Origin: Trujillonella endophytica
Lineage (GTDB): Bacteria > Actinomycetota > Actinomycetes > Mycobacteriales > Geodermatophilaceae
Direction of reading: 5' to 3'
Length of the DNA: 64,000 nt
NCBI RefSeq assembly: GCF_019799905.1
Contig: NZ_JABGCI010000001.1
Location: forward strand, 620,001-684,000
Under the pieces are notes generated by a model that saw only the letters and a list, made by a program, of their open reading frames with translations, had not been told where the DNA came from and searched no databases. Each line of letters starts with the position of its first letter. Position 1 is the first letter of the stretch. Below, piece after piece: positions 1 to 7,949 of the stretch. The position numbers and the translations under genes were made by a program.

Positions 1-597
1 GCCGGCGGGGACGAGCGAGTAGAGGCTGCTGACGAGGAAGGTGGCCAGCACCGTGACCGGCAGGGACGGCATGGAGAAGCCCGACCACCGGCCGATCACC
101 TCGACCTCGTAGGGCCGCGGCCGCTGGAGCGTCGCGGCCGCCACCGCGGTCAGGTTGACCACGAGCAGCCCGGTGGCCAGCCAGACGAACAGGTGCCGCC
201 ACCGCCGCACCGCCACGAGCACGAGGAGGTTGGCCAGCCACAGCGCGTGGATGGCGCCTGCGGTGGCCAGGACGCCGGCCGCCTCGGCCACCTCCGTCAG
301 CGGATCGGTGCGGACCTCGGCGATGGCCTGGAGCACCCGGGTGTCGACGACGTCGACGTACTCCACGCTGTCGGTGACGAAGACGACCGTCCAGACCACG
401 AGGACGACGCCGCTGAGGGCCACCCACCACTTGCCCGACGTGGCGAGGTGCCGGGGGAGCGGCGGCGCCTCTCCGGAGGGCCGGCGGCGGCGCCGGACGC
501 GCTGGATCGCGGGCGGGTCGGGCCGCGGGACCCGTCCCAGCCCGGTCGGGGCCGGCCGCGAGGCCTGGCCCGCCGCCGCGCGCGTGGCTGCCGCCAT
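1..597 (-). CDS. Membrane protein with PAP2-like segment, N-terminal part only
   Basis: The frame is open from an ATG at 597 to the window edge, giving 199 residues; the C-terminal part lies outside. After about 55 charged, Pro-rich residues there are hydrophobic segments near residues 57-75, 110-130 and 137-155. Then comes a stretch resembling the PAP2 phosphatase signature: LQRPRPY near 157-163 and GFSMPSLPV near 173-181. Classical PAP2 enzymes have PSGH where this protein has PSLP, so the catalytic His is not in its usual place. From memory, such altered PAP2-like N-termini occur in large actinobacterial proteins that continue into a lysylphosphatidylglycerol synthase/flippase-type membrane domain. 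That identity is inference and needs the missing half. It is divergent from the lipoprotein at 725. Confidence 0.6.
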   Translation of the reverse strand, partial: MAAATRAAAGQASRPAPTGLGRVPRPDPPAIQRVRRRRRPSGEAPPLPRHLATSGKWWVALSGVVLVVWTVVFVTDSVEYVDVVDTRVLQAIAEVRTDPLTEVAEAAGVLATAGAIHALWLANLLVLVAVRRWRHLFVWLATGLLVVNLTAVAAATLQRPRPYEVEVIGRWSGFSMPSLPVTVLATFLVSSLYSLVPAG

Positions 598-671
598 GCC
601 GGCCGATGCTCCCCCCGATCCGGGCCGCGGTACACGAACCTTGGTCCCGTTCCCCGGACCTCTCCCGGCGC

Positions 672-677
672 TAGCGT
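672..677 (+). promoter_or_regulatory. Candidate -10 element for the 725 lipoprotein gene
   Basis: TAGCGT fits the TANNNT form seen repeatedly in this window. It would start transcription near 684 and leave a leader of about 40 nt carrying the GGGAGGA ribosome site. No convincing -35 was found. Confidence 0.35.
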
Positions 678-724
678 GACTCTGCCCGGGGGGCCCGGGC
701 ACCGGCTCCCGGGAGGAGTCCGCG

Positions 725-1636
725 ATGCCGCGCCGCGTCCTCGCCGCCGTCCTCGCCGCCGTCCTCGCCGTCGTGGCACTCGCCGCGTGCGGCGGCCCGG
801 CCGGAGATCCCGCGGCGCCGCCGGCCGGGACGGTCCGCGTGGCGTCCTACGACTTCTCCGAGAACCAGATCCTCGCCGAGGTCTACGCGGCCGGGCTGCG
901 ACGGGCGGGCCTGGAGGTGGTGGTGCAGCACGGCGTCGGTACCCGGGAGGTGGTCCTGCCGGCGCTGGAGCAGGGGGTGGTCGACGTCGTCGTCGACTAC
1001 CTCGGCACCGCCGGGGAGTTCCTCCACGCCGGTGCGGACGCGGCGCGCCGCGACCCCGTCGCGGCGCACGCCGACCTGGAGCGCACCCTCGCCCCCCGGG
1101 GTCTGAGCGTGCTCGCCGCCGCGGCGGCCGAGGACCAGAACGGGTTCGTCGTCCTGACCCGGGTCGCCGTCGAGCACGGGATCAGCCGGCTGTCCGACCT
1201 CGCCCCCCTGGCGCCCGGGCTGGCGTTCGGCGGTCCGCCCGAGTGCCCCTCTCGGGCCCACTGCCTGATCGGCCTGCGCGAGGTGTACGGGCTGCGGTTC
1301 GGCGCGGTGCTCAGCATGCCGTCGCGGGCCGCGACCGTGGAGACGCTGCTGACCGGGGGAATCGACGTCGGCATGCTGGAGACGACCGACCCCCATCTCG
1401 CCGACCGGTCCCTGCTGCTGCTGGAGGACGACCGCGGCCTGCAGCCGCACGAGAACGTGGTCCCCATCGTGCGGACCGACGTCCTGGACGACACCGGTGA
1501 CGTCCTGGCGACGGCGATGGACGCGGTCAGCGCCCGGCTGACGACGGCGGACCTGGTCGAGCTCAACCGCGCCGTGGCCCTCGACGGCCTCACGCCGGCC
1601 GACGCCGCGGCGCAGTGGTGGGAGGCCACCGGGTAG
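725..1636 (+). CDS. Glycine betaine/osmoprotectant-type ABC substrate-binding lipoprotein
   Basis: This 303-residue protein starts with a lipoprotein signal: basic MPRR, a hydrophobic stretch, then LAAC with Cys22 as the lipidation site. The mature part looks like the OpuAC/ProX binding-protein fold. It opens with VRVASYDFSENQILAEVYAAG, has the family-like VVDVVVDYLGTAGEF near residues 83-97, and later LTTADLVELNRAVALDG near the C terminus. It should sit outside the membrane and deliver a quaternary amine such as glycine betaine or choline to a permease. No permease or ATPase gene lies beside it; the neighbours are a divergent membrane protein and a convergent acyl-CoA dehydrogenase, so it is an orphan here or its partners are elsewhere. 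The ATG follows GGGAGGAGTCCGCG, a clear ribosome site. The ligand is inferred from the family only. Confidence 0.8.
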   Translation: MPRRVLAAVLAAVLAVVALAACGGPAGDPAAPPAGTVRVASYDFSENQILAEVYAAGLRRAGLEVVVQHGVGTREVVLPALEQGVVDVVVDYLGTAGEFLHAGADAARRDPVAAHADLERTLAPRGLSVLAAAAAEDQNGFVVLTRVAVEHGISRLSDLAPLAPGLAFGGPPECPSRAHCLIGLREVYGLRFGAVLSMPSRAATVETLLTGGIDVGMLETTDPHLADRSLLLLEDDRGLQPHENVVPIVRTDVLDDTGDVLATAMDAVSARLTTADLVELNRAVALDGLTPADAAAQWWEATG

Positions 1637-1657
1637 GGGGACTCCACGGCGCGGCCG

Positions 1658-2833
1658 TCAGACGATGGCGCTCTCGCCGGTGACCGCGCGGCCGACGATG
1701 AGGCTGTTGACCTCGCGGGTGCCCTCGTAGGAGTAGATGGCCTCGGCGTCGGCGACGAACCGGCCCACGTGGTTCTCCAGCAGGATGCCGTTGCCGCCCA
1801 TCAGCTCGCGGGCCCAGCCGACGGTCTCCCGCATCCGCATCGTGCTGTAGGCCTTGGCCATGGAGGCGTGCTCGTCGCGCAGCATGCCGCAGTCCTGCAG
1901 CTGCGAGGCGCGGGCGCACAGGGTCGCCGAGGCGGTGATGTTGCCGAGCATGCGGAACAGCAGGTCCTGCACGAGCTGGAAACCGGTGATCGGCTTGCCG
2001 AACTGCTGCCGGCCCTCGGCGTAGCGCAGCGCGTGCTCGTAGGCGCCCCGGGAGCACCCGACGGCCGACCAGGCCACGCTCACCCGGGTCGCGCGCAGCA
2101 CCTGCGCGGTGTCGCGGAAGGAGTTCGCCCCCTGCAGCCGGTTGGCCTCGGGCACCCGGACGCCGTCCAGGGTGATGTGCGCGTTCTGCACCACCCGCAG
2201 CGCGATCTTGTCCTTGAGGTCGACGGCGGAGTAGCCCGGCGAGCCCTTCTCGACGACGAAGCCGAGCACCTGGTCGGTCTCCTCGTCCCGGGCCCAGATG
2301 ATGACCAGGTCGGCGAAGCTGCCGTTGCCGATCCACTTCTTCTGGCCGTCGAGCACCCACTCGTCGCCGTCCCGGCGGGCCGTCGTCTGCAGGCCGCGGG
2401 CGACGTCGGAGCCGTGGTCGGGCTCGGTGAGGCCGAAGGCGCCGAGGAGCTCCATCCGCGCCATCGCCGGCAGCCAGCGCTCCTTCTGCTCCTCGGAGGC
2501 GCACAGGTGCATGGTCCCCATGGCCAGGCCGCCGTGGACGCCCATGAAGGTCGCGATCGACGGGTCCCCGCGGGAGAACTCCATCGCGACCATGCCGTCG
2601 AACAGCGCGGAGCGGCCGGGGGAGCCGTACCCGGAGTACTGGGCCCCGGCGACGCCCAGCTCGGCGAGCCCGGGGACGAGCTGGTGCGGGAACTCGCCGC
2701 GCGTCCAGTACTCGTTGATGACCGGTTCGACCTGCGTGTCCATGAAGGCCCGGACCCGGTGCAGCGTCTCCCGGTCGGCGTCGTCGAGCAGCGCCTCGAG
2801 CTCGTAGAAGTCCGACGTCACGGGCGGGGCCAT
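1658..2833 (-). CDS. Acyl-CoA dehydrogenase, glutaryl-CoA dehydrogenase-like
   Basis: A 391-residue flavoprotein of the acyl-CoA dehydrogenase family, which forms a double bond between the alpha and beta carbons of an acyl-CoA and passes electrons to ETF. Family features in order are a helical N-terminal domain, AFGLTEPDHGSDVARGL (flavin/substrate site), KKWIGNGSFADLVIIWAR, RYAEGRQQFGKPITGFQ, MGGNGILLENHVGRF and the C-terminal EGTREVNSLIVGRAVTGESA. That last stretch and TEPDHGSD resemble glutaryl-CoA dehydrogenases more than medium-chain enzymes. If so it would also decarboxylate glutaryl-CoA to crotonyl-CoA in lysine/tryptophan breakdown. The ATG at 2833 has GAGGAGG five bases upstream; the frame stays open further upstream but has no such site. 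It stands alone, convergent with the lipoprotein gene and divergent from the hemerythrin gene. Confidence 0.85.
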   Translation of the reverse strand: MAPPVTSDFYELEALLDDADRETLHRVRAFMDTQVEPVINEYWTRGEFPHQLVPGLAELGVAGAQYSGYGSPGRSALFDGMVAMEFSRGDPSIATFMGVHGGLAMGTMHLCASEEQKERWLPAMARMELLGAFGLTEPDHGSDVARGLQTTARRDGDEWVLDGQKKWIGNGSFADLVIIWARDEETDQVLGFVVEKGSPGYSAVDLKDKIALRVVQNAHITLDGVRVPEANRLQGANSFRDTAQVLRATRVSVAWSAVGCSRGAYEHALRYAEGRQQFGKPITGFQLVQDLLFRMLGNITASATLCARASQLQDCGMLRDEHASMAKAYSTMRMRETVGWARELMGGNGILLENHVGRFVADAEAIYSYEGTREVNSLIVGRAVTGESAIV

Positions 2834-2986
2834 GGTGCCTCCTCGGTCCGCGGGCTCCGGCGCCCGCAGGGGAGGGGCGTACCCGCGGGACGGGTCCGGG
2901 CAACCGGGGCGCGCCGATGGCATGCGGCGCGTCCGGTCGGGGAAGAAGGGGGACGGTTCCGTTACGCATCGAGAGGTCGTGTCCCC

Positions 2987-3694
2987 GTGCCCCGTTCCAT
3001 CGCCGACCAGACCGAGGCCGAGCTCGGCGGCCCCGGCAGCGTCCTGACCCGCCAGCGCCGCGACCACGTGCGGCTCGACGAGTTGCTGCACGAGCTCGAC
3101 GGCACGACCGGGCGCGCGCAGGAGGAGGTGCTGCAGCGCATCGACCGCCTGGTCTTCGCGCACGCCTTCGCCGAGGAGGCGGTCCTGTGGCCCGCCGTCC
3201 GCCGGGTCCTGCCCGACGGCGAGGAGCTCACGCTGCGGATCGAGGAGGAGCACCAGGAGGTCAACGAGCTGGTCGCCGCCCTCGAGGAGGACGGCCCGGA
3301 CGACCCCCGGCGGCCCGCGCGGCTCGCGCGGCTGGTCGAGGTGTTGCGCGAGGACGTCCGCGACGAGGAGGACGTCCTGCTGCCCCGCCTGCAGGAGCGG
3401 CTGGACCCGCACGAGCTGCGCCGGCTCGGGCGGCAGTGGGAGCTGGTGCGGCGGGTCTCGCCGACGCGCCCCCACCCGACGGTCGCCCGCCGTCCCCCGG
3501 GCAACGCCCTCGCGGCCCTGCCGCTCACCGTGCTCGACCGCACCCGCGACCTCGTCGACGCCGGCGTCCGCCGCGGCCCCGCCCGCCTCGCGCCGGTCGG
3601 GGAGGCGGTCAGCCGGGGACTGGCCGGGGTGGCCGGCCTCGTGGAGCGCACCCCGCCGGCCCGGTACGGCGACCGCCCGCCGACCTCCCGCTGA
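2987..3694 (+). CDS. Hemerythrin HHE-domain protein
   Basis: The 235-residue protein has an N-terminal four-helix hemerythrin-like domain, roughly residues 12-150. The expected spaced His/Glu residues are visible in DHVRLDELLHEL, FAHAFAEEAVLWPAV, EEEHQEVNELVAAL and DVRDEEDVLLPRL. HHE proteins bind a di-iron centre and have been tied to oxygen, nitric oxide or iron sensing. The C-terminal 70 residues are Pro/Arg-rich and look unstructured (VSPTRPHPTVARRPPG onward), with no further domain recognised. The GTG start at 2987 follows GAGAGG by about ten bases; there is no ATG nearby and the reading frame upstream is only a shadow of the opposite gene. A hairpin terminator follows at 3761. The physiological ligand is unknown. 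Confidence 0.75.
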   Translation: MPRSIADQTEAELGGPGSVLTRQRRDHVRLDELLHELDGTTGRAQEEVLQRIDRLVFAHAFAEEAVLWPAVRRVLPDGEELTLRIEEEHQEVNELVAALEEDGPDDPRRPARLARLVEVLREDVRDEEDVLLPRLQERLDPHELRRLGRQWELVRRVSPTRPHPTVARRPPGNALAALPLTVLDRTRDLVDAGVRRGPARLAPVGEAVSRGLAGVAGLVERTPPARYGDRPPTSR

Positions 3695-3760
3695 GCGGAG
3701 TCGCTCGGTGCCTCTCCCTCACCGAGCGACACCGAGCGACTCCGAGCGACTCCGTACGCA

Positions 3761-3800
3761 CGACGAAGGGCCGGCCCCCGTGGGGACCGGCCCTTCGTCG
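3761..3800. terminator. Bidirectional hairpin between convergent genes
   Basis: CGACGAAGGGCCGG and its complement form a stem of about 18 bp with one mismatch around a 3-nt loop. It lies between the ends of the hemerythrin gene (+) and the YihY gene (-). Three near-copies of ACCGAGCGAC/TCCGAGCGAC precede it at 3719-3752. Confidence 0.75.
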
Positions 3801-3809
3801 TCGCGTGCG

Positions 3810-4853
3810 TCAGTTCGTCTGGCGCGGCTTGGGCTCCGCCCGGGCGTCCAGCTGGATCTCCTTGTGGGCCTCCGGCACGCCCTCCTTGAGCTCCTTGGTC
3901 CGCTCGAGCTCGGCGTCGAGCTCGATGCCGAACAGGAGCGAGAGGTTGATCAGCCAGAACCAGATCAGGAAGATCACGACGCCGGCCAGCGCGCCGTAGG
4001 TCTTGTTGTAGCTGCCGAAGTTGCTCACGTAGAACGCGAACGCGGCCGAGGCGACGACGGCGACCAGGATGGCGACGCCGGCACCGGGGCTGACCCACTT
4101 GAAGCCGCGGAGCTTGGCGTTCGGGGTCGCGTAGTACAGGACCGCGATCATCAGCGCGAGGATGACGACCATCACGGGCCACTTGACGACGTTCCAGATG
4201 GTCATCGCGGTGTCGCCCAGCCCGATGGCACTGCCGACGGCCTCGACGACCGGGCCGCTGAGCACCAGCATCGCGACGATGACGGCGGCGAACAGGATGC
4301 CGATCAGCGTCACGAGCAGCTGCAGGGGCTTGAGCTTCCAGATCTTGCGGCCCTCAGGCGTCTCGTAGACGACGTTGGCGGCGCGGGTGAACGCGCCGAC
4401 GTAGCCCGAGGCCGACCAGATCGCGGCGGCCAGACCGAGGATCAGCGCGAACCCGGCGGTGCCGGTGTTGCCGGCGATCTGCTCGATGACCGGGTTCAGC
4501 GTCTCGGCCGCGTCCGCGGGGACGACCTTCGTCAGGGCGTCCGACAGCTGACGCGGGTCGGTGAGCAGGCCGACGATCGACAGCAGCGCGATGATCGCCG
4601 GGAAGATCGCGAGGACGCCGTAGTACGTCAGTGACGCCGCCCGGTCGGTGAGCTGATCCTCGCTGAACTCCTTCAGCGTGCGCTTCAGCGTGCCCATCGT
4701 GGTGGGCGACTTGTCCGCCCCGCGGGGGGCGTTGTCGAACCGGGTCGAGTTGACCTTGTCGTCATGGGGTGCTGGGTCGCCGGCGACGTTGCCGGAGAAT
4801 TTCGTGTCCTTCGCAGCGGTGGCCGAGCTGCGGGGGCCGGTGGAACGGGCCAT
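3810..4853 (-). CDS. YihY/BrkB-family inner membrane protein
   Basis: The 347-residue protein has a hydrophilic N-terminal 45 residues, then the YihY (UPF0761) core. This begins with LTDRAASLTYYGVLAIFPAI, the family signature, and continues with about six membrane helices, including GFALILGLAAAIWSASGYVG, TLIGILFAAVIVAMLVLSGP and VVIFLIWFWLINLSLLFGIE. The family was once thought to be ribonuclease BN; that assignment is withdrawn and its transport or envelope role is unsettled. The C-terminal tail is charged (ELDAELERTKEL) and probably cytoplasmic. The ATG is preceded by GGAGGACTCCCG. It is a single-gene unit, with the bidirectional hairpin downstream and a 378-bp non-coding stretch upstream. 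Confidence 0.85.
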   Translation of the reverse strand: MARSTGPRSSATAAKDTKFSGNVAGDPAPHDDKVNSTRFDNAPRGADKSPTTMGTLKRTLKEFSEDQLTDRAASLTYYGVLAIFPAIIALLSIVGLLTDPRQLSDALTKVVPADAAETLNPVIEQIAGNTGTAGFALILGLAAAIWSASGYVGAFTRAANVVYETPEGRKIWKLKPLQLLVTLIGILFAAVIVAMLVLSGPVVEAVGSAIGLGDTAMTIWNVVKWPVMVVILALMIAVLYYATPNAKLRGFKWVSPGAGVAILVAVVASAAFAFYVSNFGSYNKTYGALAGVVIFLIWFWLINLSLLFGIELDAELERTKELKEGVPEAHKEIQLDARAEPKPRQTN

Positions 4854-5231
4854 CGGGAGTCCTCCGGTCGGGGGCGTTTACAGCGTTCTGCTCCTCGGTT
4901 CCCCGGACGGTGCCGTTCCATTCGTCACGATGCGGTGTCGGGCGCGGTGACCGGGCGTGTCGGCGCCGCCACCCAGGACCCGGACGCGCCGACCCAGGCG
5001 GACGCGCCGACGCCGCGGCTCCGGGGGCGCCCCCCGGGCGGTCGACAGGATGGGCGCACCGGGGCGGGAGGTGTCGCGCCGGTGACGGCTGTGAATCGCA
5101 TCACCCCCAGTCAGGTAACGATCACAGATCGACGATTGAGAGGTAGATCCACGGGGGACACAGGTCCCGACGACATGCCGCCCCGCGCACCTGGCGGGCC
5201 GGTGGACGAGATCGACAGGGGGAAGTCCTCG
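4854..5231. promoter_or_regulatory. Divergent intergenic region with a CRP/GlxR-like palindrome
   Basis: No gene is supported in these 378 bp between the YihY gene (-) and a small membrane protein gene (+). Positions 5090-5105 read TGTGAATCGCATCACC, which matches the CRP-family half sites TGTGA-N6-TCAC with one end mismatch. The following 40 bp are AT-richer than their surroundings (CAGGTAACGATCACAGATCG), as expected near a promoter. The site lies 127 bp before the start at 5232. Which gene it serves, and whether a CRP homologue binds it, are inferences. Confidence 0.4.
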
Positions 5232-5405
5232 ATGATGTTCTGGCCGGCAGTGACCCTTCTCGGGTTCCTGGTCCTGACCGGGCTGGTGATCGTGATGGGC
5301 TCGTCGAGCACCGCTCGCTACGAGCGCGAGCAGCGTGCCGCGAGCGCCCCGCGGGCCGCACAGCACGCCTCCGAGCCGGTGGCCGTCCCCGTCGGCAGCG
5401 CCTGA
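5232..5405 (+). CDS. Small single-span membrane protein of unknown function
   Basis: A 57-residue protein with one membrane segment near the N terminus (FWPAVTLLGFLVLTGLVIVM). A short Arg/Glu-rich stretch (ARYEREQRAASAPRA) and an Ala/Pro/Val tail follow. I recognise no family. Two adjacent ATG codons at 5232 and 5235 follow AGGGGGA at good spacing. An alternative ATG at 5175 would add 19 residues but has a weaker site. Convergent with the acyl-CoA dehydrogenase that ends at 5496, with a hairpin between them. Confidence 0.55.
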   Translation: MMFWPAVTLLGFLVLTGLVIVMGSSSTARYEREQRAASAPRAAQHASEPVAVPVGSA

Positions 5406-5438
5406 CCGCAGGCCTGCCGGGAGCCGGTTCCCCGCCCA

Positions 5439-5477
5439 CCGCGCCCCGCCGCTCCGCTCAGGAGCCGCGGGGCGCGG
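5439..5477. terminator. GC-rich hairpin between convergent genes
   Basis: CCGCGCCCCGC at 5439-5449 pairs with GCGGGGCGCGG at 5467-5477 across a 17-nt loop. It lies between the stop of the small membrane protein and the stop of the acyl-CoA dehydrogenase. There is no U-tract. Confidence 0.5.
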
Positions 5478-5495
5478 GCATGTCCGGGTGGTCTC

Positions 5496-7301
5496 TCAGA
5501 GCCAGCGCTCGTCGGTGTCCAGGACGGTCCGGTCGAGGGACTCCAGCAGGTCCAGGTGCGTGTGCACCTTGGGCAGCTCGTACCGGTGGAAGTAGCGCGC
5601 GGCCGCCCGCTTGCCCTCGTAGAAGGGCTCGGTGGCGCCGTCCTGCGCCTCCACCGCCAGCGCCTGCTCCAGCCACAGCCACGCGACGACCACGTGCCCC
5701 GTCGCCTCGAGGTAGGCGGTGGCGTTGGCCAGGGTGACCGCCGGGTCGCCCGCGGCCCACAGCGTCGCCGTCACCGCGCCCAGCCGGGCGACGGCGGCGT
5801 CCAGGTCCGCGGCGAAGCCGGCCCAGCCGGTGCCGACGGCGCGCGCCGTCGTGGCGCCGATCGTCTCGCCGAGCAGCCGCAGCCCGGCGCCGTCCTGCAT
5901 GACCACCTTGCGCCCGAGCAGGTCCAGCCCCTGGATGCCGTTGGTGCCCTCGTGGATCGGGTTGAGCCGGTTGTCCCGGTAGAACTGCTCGACCGGGTAG
6001 TCGCGGGTGTAGCCGTAGCCGCCGTGCACCTGGATCGCGAGGTCGTCGGCGACCGGCCCCCACTGGGAGGGCCACGCCTTGGCGATCGGGGTGAGCATCT
6101 CCAGCAGCAGGTGGGCCCGGGCGCGGGCCTCGTCCGACTCCGCCGTCTGCTCCTCGTCGACCAGCCGGGCGCAGTACAGGCCCAGCGCGAGGCCGCCCTC
6201 GGCGTAGGACTTGGCGGCGAGCAGCATCCGGCGGACGTCGGTGTGCTCGACGATCCGCACCGCGGGGGAGGACGGGTCCTTCGCCGCCGGGGGCCGGCCC
6301 TGGGTGCGGGTGCGCGCGTACTCCAGCGCGTGCAGGTAGCCGGTGTAGCCGAGGACCGTCGCGCCCATCCCGACGCCGATCCGGGCCTCGTTCATCATGT
6401 GGAACATGTAGGTGAGGCCGCGGTGCTCCTCGCCGACCAGGTAGCCGACCGCGCCGGCCCGCCCGCCCGGCGTGTGCACGCCCTCGCCGAAGTTGAGCAG
6501 CGTGTTCGTCGTCCCCCGGTAGCCCATCTTGTGGTTCAGCCCGGCGAGGACGACGTCGTTGCGCTCGCCCAGCGAGCCGTCCTCCGCCACCAGGAACTTC
6601 GGCACGATGAACAGCGAGATGCCCTTCACCCCGGGCGGGCCACCGGGGATCTTCGCCAGCACCAGGTGGACGATGTTCTCGGTCAGCTCGTGGTCGCCGC
6701 CGGAGATCCACATCTTGTTGCCGGTCAGCCGGTATGTGCCGTCGTCCTGGCGCTCGGCGCGGGTGGTGATGTCGGCCAGCGACGACCCGGCCTGCGGCTC
6801 CGACAGCGCCATCGTGCCGAACCAGCGGCCCTCGACCTCGGGGCGCACGTAGGTGTCGATCTGCTCGCGGCTGCCGTGCGCGAGCAGCAGCCGCGCGTTG
6901 CCCATCGTCAGGAACGGATAGGCCGACGTCCCGACGTTCGCGGCCTTGAACCAGGCGAACACCGCCTGCCCGACGACGTGCGGCAGCTGCATGCCGCCGT
7001 ACTCCTCGTCGAACTCGCTGGCCAGGAGCCCGGCCTCGGCGAAGACCTCGAGCGCCCGCTTGACCTCGGGGATCATCTCGACCCGGCCGTCGACGAACCG
7101 CGGCTCGTTCTCGTCGGCCGTGCGGTTGTGCGGGGCGAAGTGGTCCGTGGCGATCTGCTCGGCCAGCTCGAGCACCGCGTCGAACGTCTCGCGGGAGTGC
7201 TCGGCGTACCGCTCCCGCTTCACCAGGCTCTCGACGTCGAGCCACTCGTGCAGCAGGAACTGCAGGTCCCGGCGGTTCAGGATCAGCGAGGACGCGGGCA
7301 C
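5496..7301 (-). CDS. Acyl-CoA dehydrogenase, long three-part form
   Basis: At 601 residues this is about 200 longer than a classical acyl-CoA dehydrogenase. It has the short N-terminal extension of the long fatty-acid enzymes (RRDLQFLLHEWLDVESLV). The core follows: substrate-binding LSEPQAGSSLADI, flavin-site KMWISGGDHELTENIVHLV, a central HKMGYRGTTNTLLNFGEG, and QVHGGYGYTRDYPVEQFYRD with EGTNGIQGLDLLGRKV. The extra C-terminal helical domain covers about the last 150 residues. Such enzymes begin beta-oxidation of fatty acyl-CoAs and donate electrons to ETF. GTG at 7301 is chosen because GGAGG sits six bases upstream and the extension motif starts directly after it. It is divergent from the hypothetical gene at 7412. 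Confidence 0.85.
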   Translation of the reverse strand: MPASSLILNRRDLQFLLHEWLDVESLVKRERYAEHSRETFDAVLELAEQIATDHFAPHNRTADENEPRFVDGRVEMIPEVKRALEVFAEAGLLASEFDEEYGGMQLPHVVGQAVFAWFKAANVGTSAYPFLTMGNARLLLAHGSREQIDTYVRPEVEGRWFGTMALSEPQAGSSLADITTRAERQDDGTYRLTGNKMWISGGDHELTENIVHLVLAKIPGGPPGVKGISLFIVPKFLVAEDGSLGERNDVVLAGLNHKMGYRGTTNTLLNFGEGVHTPGGRAGAVGYLVGEEHRGLTYMFHMMNEARIGVGMGATVLGYTGYLHALEYARTRTQGRPPAAKDPSSPAVRIVEHTDVRRMLLAAKSYAEGGLALGLYCARLVDEEQTAESDEARARAHLLLEMLTPIAKAWPSQWGPVADDLAIQVHGGYGYTRDYPVEQFYRDNRLNPIHEGTNGIQGLDLLGRKVVMQDGAGLRLLGETIGATTARAVGTGWAGFAADLDAAVARLGAVTATLWAAGDPAVTLANATAYLEATGHVVVAWLWLEQALAVEAQDGATEPFYEGKRAAARYFHRYELPKVHTHLDLLESLDRTVLDTDERWL

Positions 7302-7411
7302 GGGGGGCCTCCAGGGGCGCGCGACGACGGGCGTTGCGCTCACCGTATGCCGGTTGCCCCGACCCCGGGTGGGGGTAGGTGGGGCACGACCCATCCGGAA
7401 GGGGGGCCTCC

Positions 7412-7873
7412 GTGCCCAATCCACTGCTCGACCGCGCCGCCGACCTCGGCGGCACCCTCCTCGGCCGCCTGCAGGGCCTGCGGCTGCCCGGCGTCGGGAC
7501 GGCGTCGGCGAAGGACGACCCCGTCACCGCCGCCCGGCGGTGGCGCGTCGTGACCGTGCTGGTCCCCGCGGACCGCGTCGGCTCCGGCGAGGACCTGCCC
7601 GCCCCGCTGGCCGCGCTCGGCACCCTCATCGAGGTCCGGGTGACACCCGCCCCCGGGGACAAGGGCACCGAGGTCGCCGCCCGCTACCGGGCCGACTCGT
7701 CCGAGGAGGAGATCGGCCGGCTGCGCGCGGCGCTGCGCACGGCCAAGCAGCTGCTCGAGGTCGGCGAGGTGCTGCGGATGGACCCGCGTCCCCACGGCGA
7801 GCGGGCGCAGACACCGGCCGGCCGCCTGCTGGACGGCGTGGTCGCGGACGCGAAGAAGGAGGGTGTGCTGTGA
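7412..7873 (+). CDS. Conserved hypothetical, possible SRPBCC-related protein
   Basis: A 153-residue soluble protein without signal peptide or membrane segment. After a Leu-rich start (LLDRAADLGGTLLGRLQGL) comes RRWRVVTVLVPADRV, then LGTLIEVRVTPAPGDKGTEV. This resembles the tail of cyclase/dehydrase-like (SRPBCC) proteins that sit next to zinc alcohol dehydrogenases in other actinobacteria; I recall this only loosely. A helical C-terminal part (EEEIGRLRAALRTAKQLLEV) follows. The GTG at 7412 has AAGGGGGG upstream; an ATG at 7379 would add 11 residues. The alcohol dehydrogenase starts 76 bp downstream, so the two are probably co-transcribed. Function unknown. Confidence 0.6.
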   Translation: MPNPLLDRAADLGGTLLGRLQGLRLPGVGTASAKDDPVTAARRWRVVTVLVPADRVGSGEDLPAPLAALGTLIEVRVTPAPGDKGTEVAARYRADSSEEEIGRLRAALRTAKQLLEVGEVLRMDPRPHGERAQTPAGRLLDGVVADAKKEGVL

Positions 7874-7885
7874 GCGGACAGAAGC

Positions 7886-7924
7886 GTGAGCATCGCAGCG
7901 AGGAACGAGCGAGCAGCGGAGCGG
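7886..7924 (+). repeat. Dispersed GTGAGCATCGCAGCGAG element, copy 1
   Basis: The 17-mer GTGAGCATCGCAGCGAG is followed by a run of GAGC/GAGCG words. The same 17-mer recurs at 54169 and, with one change, at 54131. It fills most of the gap between the hypothetical gene and the alcohol dehydrogenase. Confidence 0.6.
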
Positions 7925-7949
7925 TTCGCGGCAGCGGACGGGGTGCGCT

